A stretch of DNA of 64,000 nt from Mycobacterium cookii. GTDB taxonomy: Bacteria > Actinomycetota > Actinomycetes > Mycobacteriales > Mycobacteriaceae. The notes under the pieces are model-generated. The model was not told where the DNA came from, made no database searches, and worked only from the letters and a program-made list of their open reading frames with translations. The DNA lies in assembly GCF_010727945.1 (NCBI RefSeq), contig NZ_AP022569.1:4712001-4776000 (forward strand), written 5' to 3'. How positions within the stretch are numbered: the first letter of the stretch is position 1; each line of letters opens with the position of its first letter. The position numbers and the translations under genes were made by a program. Shown here one piece after another: positions 62,900 to 64,000 of the stretch.

Positions 62900-64000
62900 A
62901 TGACCGCCGGAACAACTCAGGACACGACGATGTGGCAGGACCGCAAGCGCCGGCTGTGGCTGATGGGGCTGATCGTGCCGACGCTGTTGCTGGCCGTGCT
63001 GCCGATCGTGTGGGCGATGAACCAATTCGGCTGGCAGGCCGCGTCCCAGGGGTGGTTCTGGATCGGCCCGATCTTGCTGTACATCGTCTTGCCGGCCCTG
63101 GATCTGCGGTTCGGCGCCGACGGCCAGAATGCGCCCGACGAAGCGATGCAGTGGCTGGAGAACGACAAGTACTACCGCTACTGCACGTATGCCTTCATCC
63201 CGTTCCAGTACCTCAGCGTGGTGCTGGGCGCGTACCTGTTCACCGCGTCGAACCTGAGCTGGCTGGGCTACGAGGGGTCGCTCAGCTGGCCGGCCAAGAT
63301 CGGCCTGGCGCTGTCGGTCGGAACCCTGGGTGGAGTCGGCATCAACACCGCACACGAGATGGGACACAAGAAGGAGTCGCTGGAGCGCTGGCTCTCCAAG
63401 ATCACCTTGGCGCAGACCGGTTACGGGCACTTCTACATCGAGCACAACCGCGGTCACCACGTCCGGGTGGCGACACCGGAAGACCCGGCATCGGCCCGCT
63501 TCGGTGAGACGTTCTGGGAGTTCTTGCCGCGCAGCGTGTTCGGCAGCCTGCGTTCGGCCTTGCGGCTGGAGGCCCAGCGCATTCGCCGGCAGGGCGCCAA
63601 CCCGTGGAACCCGAAGACGTATCTGTCCAACGACGTGCTCAACGCCTGGTTGATGACCGTCGTGCTGTGGGCCGCACTGCTCGCCGTGTTCGGTCCCGCG
63701 CTGATCCCGTTCCTGATCATCCAGGCGATCTTCGGCTTCAGCCTGCTCGAGTCGGTCAACTACCTCGAGCACTACGGGCTGCTGCGCCAGAAGAACGACA
63801 GCGGCCGCTACGAGCGCTGCACCCCCGAGCACAGCTGGAACTCCGACCACATCGTCACCAACCTGTTCCTCTACCACCTGCAACGGCACAGCGATCACCA
63901 CGCCAACCCGACGCGTCGCTACCAGACGCTGCGCAGCATGGACGGGGCCCCGAACCTGCCCAGCGGCTACGCCGCGCTGATCGGCGTGACGTACTTCCCG
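62900..64000 (+). CDS. alkB: Alkane 1-monooxygenase AlkB (3' end outside window)
   Basis: The frame remains open to the window edge, giving the first 367 residues of a protein of about 410. The membrane di-iron hydroxylase histidine boxes are present: HEMGHKKE, then HNRGHHVRVATPEDPASARF and LQRHSDHHANPTRRYQTL. NYLEHYGLLR, an AlkB-specific motif, lies near residue 290. It hydroxylates the terminal carbon of alkanes with rubredoxin as electron donor, and rubredoxin genes are expected just beyond the window. An aaggagg sequence precedes the ATG. Confidence 0.96.
   Translation, partial: MTAGTTQDTTMWQDRKRRLWLMGLIVPTLLLAVLPIVWAMNQFGWQAASQGWFWIGPILLYIVLPALDLRFGADGQNAPDEAMQWLENDKYYRYCTYAFIPFQYLSVVLGAYLFTASNLSWLGYEGSLSWPAKIGLALSVGTLGGVGINTAHEMGHKKESLERWLSKITLAQTGYGHFYIEHNRGHHVRVATPEDPASARFGETFWEFLPRSVFGSLRSALRLEAQRIRRQGANPWNPKTYLSNDVLNAWLMTVVLWAALLAVFGPALIPFLIIQAIFGFSLLESVNYLEHYGLLRQKNDSGRYERCTPEHSWNSDHIVTNLFLYHLQRHSDHHANPTRRYQTLRSMDGAPNLPSGYAALIGVTYFP

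Noticed and set aside
62705..63901. A 398-codon minus-strand frame opposite alkB
   Set aside because: Shadow of alkB, which has full di-iron histidine boxes on the plus strand.
1..64000. tRNA, rRNA genes, transposases or prophage genes
   Set aside because: None could be recognised on either strand; the replacements relative to M. tuberculosis carry no visible mobility genes.

Overview
The window is chromosomal DNA from a Mycobacterium-type actinobacterium. The evidence is high GC with frequent GTG starts, PPE proteins, WhiB2, the SigF/RsbW pair, F420 biosynthesis genes (fbiA, fbiB), AccA3/AccD5/AccE5 acyl-CoA carboxylase subunits, and arabinogalactan-linker genes. From about 2.8 kb to the end, the gene order follows (from memory) the M. 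tuberculosis block Rv3304 to Rv3252c, broken by several replacements. It is not M. tuberculosis itself: phoY1, lpqC, lat/pcd and usfY are absent, and other genes sit in those intervals.

Layout. 0-2.7 kb: the end of a benzoylformate-decarboxylase-like gene, a quinone oxidoreductase and a PucR-type regulator. 2.8-7.5 kb: gamma-glutamylcyclotransferase-like gene, lpdA, glpD2 and an RluA-type pseudouridine synthase. 7.5-11.1 kb: accessory interval with a PstS3-like phosphate-binding lipoprotein, a PPE gene and two small secreted proteins. 11.2-17.3 kb: DNA repair (nei, lhr) and a TetR regulator with its own operator. 17.5-20 kb: SigF locus, with a consensus SigF promoter, small membrane proteins, rsbW-sigF, and a STAS anti-anti-sigma gene convergent on sigF. 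20-28.9 kb: acyl-CoA carboxylase and sulfur genes (accA3, sufE-like, sseA, maf, accE5, accD5), an inserted GGDEF gene, and birA. 28.9-33.1 kb: PH-domain protein, GtrA, purK, purE, fadE25. 33.4-39.7 kb: accessory interval with a large LuxR-type ATPase regulator, a DUF2127 protein, a methyltransferase, a CDF-like membrane protein and a deleted fadD relic. 39.6-46.8 kb: PPE2 and a FhuF-like reductase behind a cobalamin riboswitch, then unknown proteins and the pacL-ctpC metal exporter pair. 46.8-51.2 kb: cell-wall linker assembly (LCP ligase, rmlD, wbbL) and manC. 51.2-54.2 kb: fbiA-fbiB-NUDIX operon. 54.4-59.9 kb: whiB2, two small conserved genes, then manB, tobH and manA. 59.9-64 kb: FAD monooxygenase, amino-acid permease and the start of alkB.

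How the genes work together. ManA, ManB and ManC form the route from fructose-6-phosphate to GDP-mannose. RmlD and WbbL make and attach the rhamnose of the arabinogalactan linker, and the LCP protein ligates arabinogalactan to peptidoglycan. BirA biotinylates AccA3, which works with AccD5 and AccE5. FbiA and FbiB build F420.

The most interesting points are the B12-riboswitch / FhuF-like reductase / PPE2 unit, read here as a candidate corrinoid-acquisition module, and four MIRU-type elements at operon junctions (accE5-maf, purK-purE, wbbL-manC, fbiA-fbiB). Each MIRU encodes a short peptide with ATGA-type overlaps, and in three of them the element also supplies the downstream ribosome-binding site. 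All coordinates, starts and motifs come from reading the sequence. Family assignments and M. tuberculosis comparisons are from memory and were not checked by a search.
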